Assembly (NCBI GenBank): GCA_964646605.1
Contig: CAZYEX010000049.1
Location: forward strand, 1-49,750
Direction: 5' to 3'
From: SBAX01 sp964646605
Lineage (GTDB): Bacteria > Planctomycetota > Phycisphaerae > UBA1845
DNA length: 49,750 nt
In this document: piece after piece, positions 48,117 through 49,750 of the stretch
Numbering within the stretch: position 1 is the first letter of the stretch
Layout: each line of letters opens with the position of its first letter
Program-made: the position numbers and the translations under genes
Notes under the pieces: generated by a model
Told to the model about the DNA's origin: nothing
Databases searched by the model: none
Seen by the model: the letters and a program-made list of their open reading frames with translations, nothing else

Positions 48117-48808
48117 GAGGGCTGGTTGGTTTTTTTTGCAGGCGGCCTAGCCCTCTTTTCAGGGGGTTTTGGGGGATGAGTGGTGCCTTTGCCAAGGAAA
48201 AATCACACGCGGGCGGCACGCCGGGCCATGCCCCACGCTCGAGCTTTGCGCCCCAGTGGGCCGCCCGACCTTAGCCCAGTCCCGGCGCGCCGGGGCCGGG
48301 TTCCCCGCCGCTTCAACCCCTTCTCACCCTTGAACCCCTTGAACTCTTCAGCCCCTTGAACCCGTCTCACCCTTGAACCCTTCAACTCCTTCTCACCCGT
48401 CAACCCCTTGAACTCTCCAGCCCCCGATCCCCTCGTCTCGATCTGAGCCGCGCGTGTCGCCACTCCCCATCTCGAGCCGCCCTCGCCAAGTCGTTCGGCG
48501 GACGGCACGAGCGCGTTAAACCATAGCGACGGCGAGTGCGCTCGCGGCGGCGTTAACGGCAACACGGCGGAATCGTTTTCGTCTCTGTTAAAGCGGGGCT
48601 TGCACGGCGCTTATCGCCGCGTGTGCCGGCGGCACCTTCATCTTTAGCTTGCCGAGTTTGAGTTCCGATACAACGGGCGTAAGATAGAGGATGGCGAGCG
48701 AACCGCCCGAGCGATTCGCCGCGCTGAAGGAAAGCGACTGCTCTATAGAGTGCCAGCTGCATGACGCTGCGCGTCAGGGTGTTATGGCTGGACTCGTGGT
48801 GAACAGGC
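48117..48808. other. Long intergenic region with low-complexity repeat
   Basis: 692 bases with no convincing gene. The middle holds a CCTTGAAC-rich repeat (listed separately). The right half (48600-48808) drops in GC and shows no promoter I would defend for the following gene. An open frame on the minus strand (48553-48927) overlaps that gene's start and looks spurious. Confidence 0.5.
48310..48425. repeat. Imperfect CTTGAACCC-type repeat
   Basis: About a dozen imperfect copies of CTTGAACCC, CTTCAACTC and CTTCTCACC in tandem, spacing mostly 8-9 bases. Read on the minus strand it gives a Lys/Gly/Phe-rich periodic frame without a supported start. Likely a slippage-prone spacer rather than a gene. 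Confidence 0.7.
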
Positions 48809-49570
48809 ATGACCAAACAACTCGTAGCGATTGTTCTCGATAGTCCACAGGTCGGCCTGAAAGAGTTCGTTGAAGCCGTAGGATACTTCCGCGAACTCAT
48901 TGATGCATTGAGCCGAGAGCACGGCAAAGGCGCTGAGGTCGAATGGGTCCTTCAATCCCTAGACGTCGGCAGCGCGATGGCGGTTGTGCGCGGAGTTCCC
49001 AAACAAGAAGAGAATCTGGGCGATGTTGAGAACATAGTAAACGCTTACGAAAATGCGAGCCGCCTTATCGTGCAACGACAGTTTTCCGACTTGCCCGATC
49101 GCGTGGCGCGGCCCGCCCGGAAACTTGCCGGGGTCGTAAACGGCAAGATACGCGCTCTCCGATTAGAAACTGAGAGCGATGAGGTAGAAGTAATACCAGT
49201 CGGAACAGTTACGCCACCCGAACCGCGCCGTCGTAGTACGTTCGGCTCGGTCAAAGGACGCATTCAAACGCTTACCAATAGGCAAGGACTACGGTTCACG
49301 TTGTACGATCTCTCCGCAGATAGGCCGATCTCTTGCTATCTGATCGAAGGCTCGGAGGAAAAAATGCGTGGCGCGTGGGGGCATCTAGCGATTGTTGAGG
49401 GTGACGTTCGACGCAATCAGCTCACGGGAAAAATCCAAACGATACGCAACGTGCGAAGTATCGAGGTGGTCCCGGAAGGTTCGCCGGGGGATTTCAGGCA
49501 CGCGCGCGGTGCGATTGCATTTGACGGTGAAGCCGCGGAAGCCGTCATCAGACGCATTCGTGATAACTGA
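48809..49570 (+). CDS. Hypothetical protein, possible antitoxin partner of a PIN gene
   Basis: 253 residues with no domain I can name. The N-terminal half (KQLVAIVLDSPQVGLKEFVEAVGYFRELIDALS, NIVNAYENASRLIV) is helical. The C-terminal half has a beta-rich, OB-like look (FGSVKGRIQTLTNRQGLRFTLYDL, ISCYLIEGSEEKM, VEGDVRRNQLTGKIQTIRNVRSIEVV). GC is lower than in neighbouring genes, suggesting transfer. The next start, 2 bases after its stop, begins a PIN-like sequence, so I infer it was the first gene of a toxin-antitoxin-like pair. Only a weak AGG precedes the ATG. Confidence 0.6.
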   Translation: MTKQLVAIVLDSPQVGLKEFVEAVGYFRELIDALSREHGKGAEVEWVLQSLDVGSAMAVVRGVPKQEENLGDVENIVNAYENASRLIVQRQFSDLPDRVARPARKLAGVVNGKIRALRLETESDEVEVIPVGTVTPPEPRRRSTFGSVKGRIQTLTNRQGLRFTLYDLSADRPISCYLIEGSEEKMRGAWGHLAIVEGDVRRNQLTGKIQTIRNVRSIEVVPEGSPGDFRHARGAIAFDGEAAEAVIRRIRDN

Positions 49571-49572
49571 CG

Positions 49573-49656
49573 ATGCCTCATTTTTATTGGGATTCGTGTG
49601 TTTTTTTAGCCGTAACTCTTCAGCCGTCTGCAATTCTCGGCCATCGAGAATGTTAA
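49573..49656 (+). pseudogene. Broken start of a PIN-domain gene
   Basis: 27 codons. The first 13 residues (MPHFYWDSCVFLA) look like the beginning of a PIN ribonuclease, with the first catalytic Asp (Asp7) in 'YWDSCVF'. After that the sequence no longer resembles a PIN domain in any frame and stops. A run of seven T lies right at the break. Either a deletion/insertion or a frameshift destroyed the gene. The remaining 94 bases of the window contain nothing I recognise. Confidence 0.4.
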
Positions 49657-49750
49657 AATAGGGGATTTGCGCCATCGTTCGAAGCGCGGTATGTCAGCGG
49701 CGTGACACGGAGTTCGCTGGCCGATTCGATGGACCTGCTTCTGGCAGCGG

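Noticed and set aside
48203..48565. Lys/Gly/Phe-rich minus-strand frame
   Set aside because: Made almost wholly of a low-complexity DNA repeat; no ribosome site or domain.
49385..49675. Minus-strand frame starting MAQIPYFNILDG
   Set aside because: The first 25 codons look plausible, but the rest is antisense to the end of the 253-residue gene, and no family is recognisable.

Overview
The window is high-GC bacterial chromosome with almost no spacer between genes. Several features point to a planctomycete, probably of the Phycisphaerae type: an exported FG-GAP protein ending in a dockerin-like DxDxDGD repeat (1110-2507), a small 'RPFEPFRI' protein of a kind I associate with planctomycetes, a GldA/GldF/GldG/DUF4340 cluster, an elongation factor P with a 'KGNK' loop, and many short intergenic palindromes and heptamer-repeat hairpins. 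This assignment is inference from gene content; there is no rRNA to anchor it. I recognised no tRNA, rRNA, CRISPR array or complete insertion sequence.

Layout. 1-2.5 kb: zinc-ribbon membrane protein, isochorismatase-family hydrolase and FG-GAP protein, all on the minus strand. 2.7-6.5 kb: a TetR regulator with a clear promoter and a KstR2-like operator, followed by paaA, a small unknown gene, paaB, paaC and paaD (phenylacetyl-CoA epoxidase without a paaE reductase). 6.5-9.4 kb: aroB (minus) and folC (plus, apparently leaderless). 9.8-17.4 kb: a replication/topology block with a topoisomerase VI B subunit diverging from a DnaA-like AAA+ protein that has no DNA-binding domain IV, then dnaN, a DUF721/DciA gene and gyrB. 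17.5-19.2 kb: a small accessory patch with a truncated DinD and a VapB45/VapC45-type toxin-antitoxin pair. 19.4-23.5 kb: a nitroreductase of the iodotyrosine-dehalogenase type, a small lipoprotein and a large PKD lipoprotein.

23.7-30.6 kb: an operon for a Gld-type ABC exporter (ATPase, permease, GldG-like and DUF4340 auxiliary proteins) plus a DUF192 lipoprotein. 30.7-35.6 kb: an RsbU-like phosphatase with a degenerate receiver, an exported HEAT-repeat protein, a Tyr/Asp-rich mini-protein and a DUF502 membrane protein. 35.8-38.8 kb: a two-gene cassette pairing an MIT-domain, Vps4/katanin-like AAA ATPase with an SPFH-coiled coil-beta-propeller protein. This is the best candidate for an undescribed system. 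38.9-41.7 kb: a BtuFDC/FecBDC-type importer whose permease carries an EF-hand loop. 41.8-43 kb: a DinB-like protein and EF-P. 43.3-46.5 kb: a HlyD/ATPase/ABC-2 permease efflux operon. 46.7-48.1 kb: a SRPBCC plus ArsR pair with a perfect operator palindrome. 48.8-49.7 kb: a lower-GC unknown gene followed by the broken start of a PIN-domain toxin.

Two repeat classes run through the window. One is a short GC-rich hairpin family with a CCCCTCGTGG-type core. The other consists of tandem heptamers (or 8-9-mers), often arranged as two facing arms. Copies occur both between genes and inside coding sequence (paaD N-terminus, AAA linker, signal region of the binding protein).
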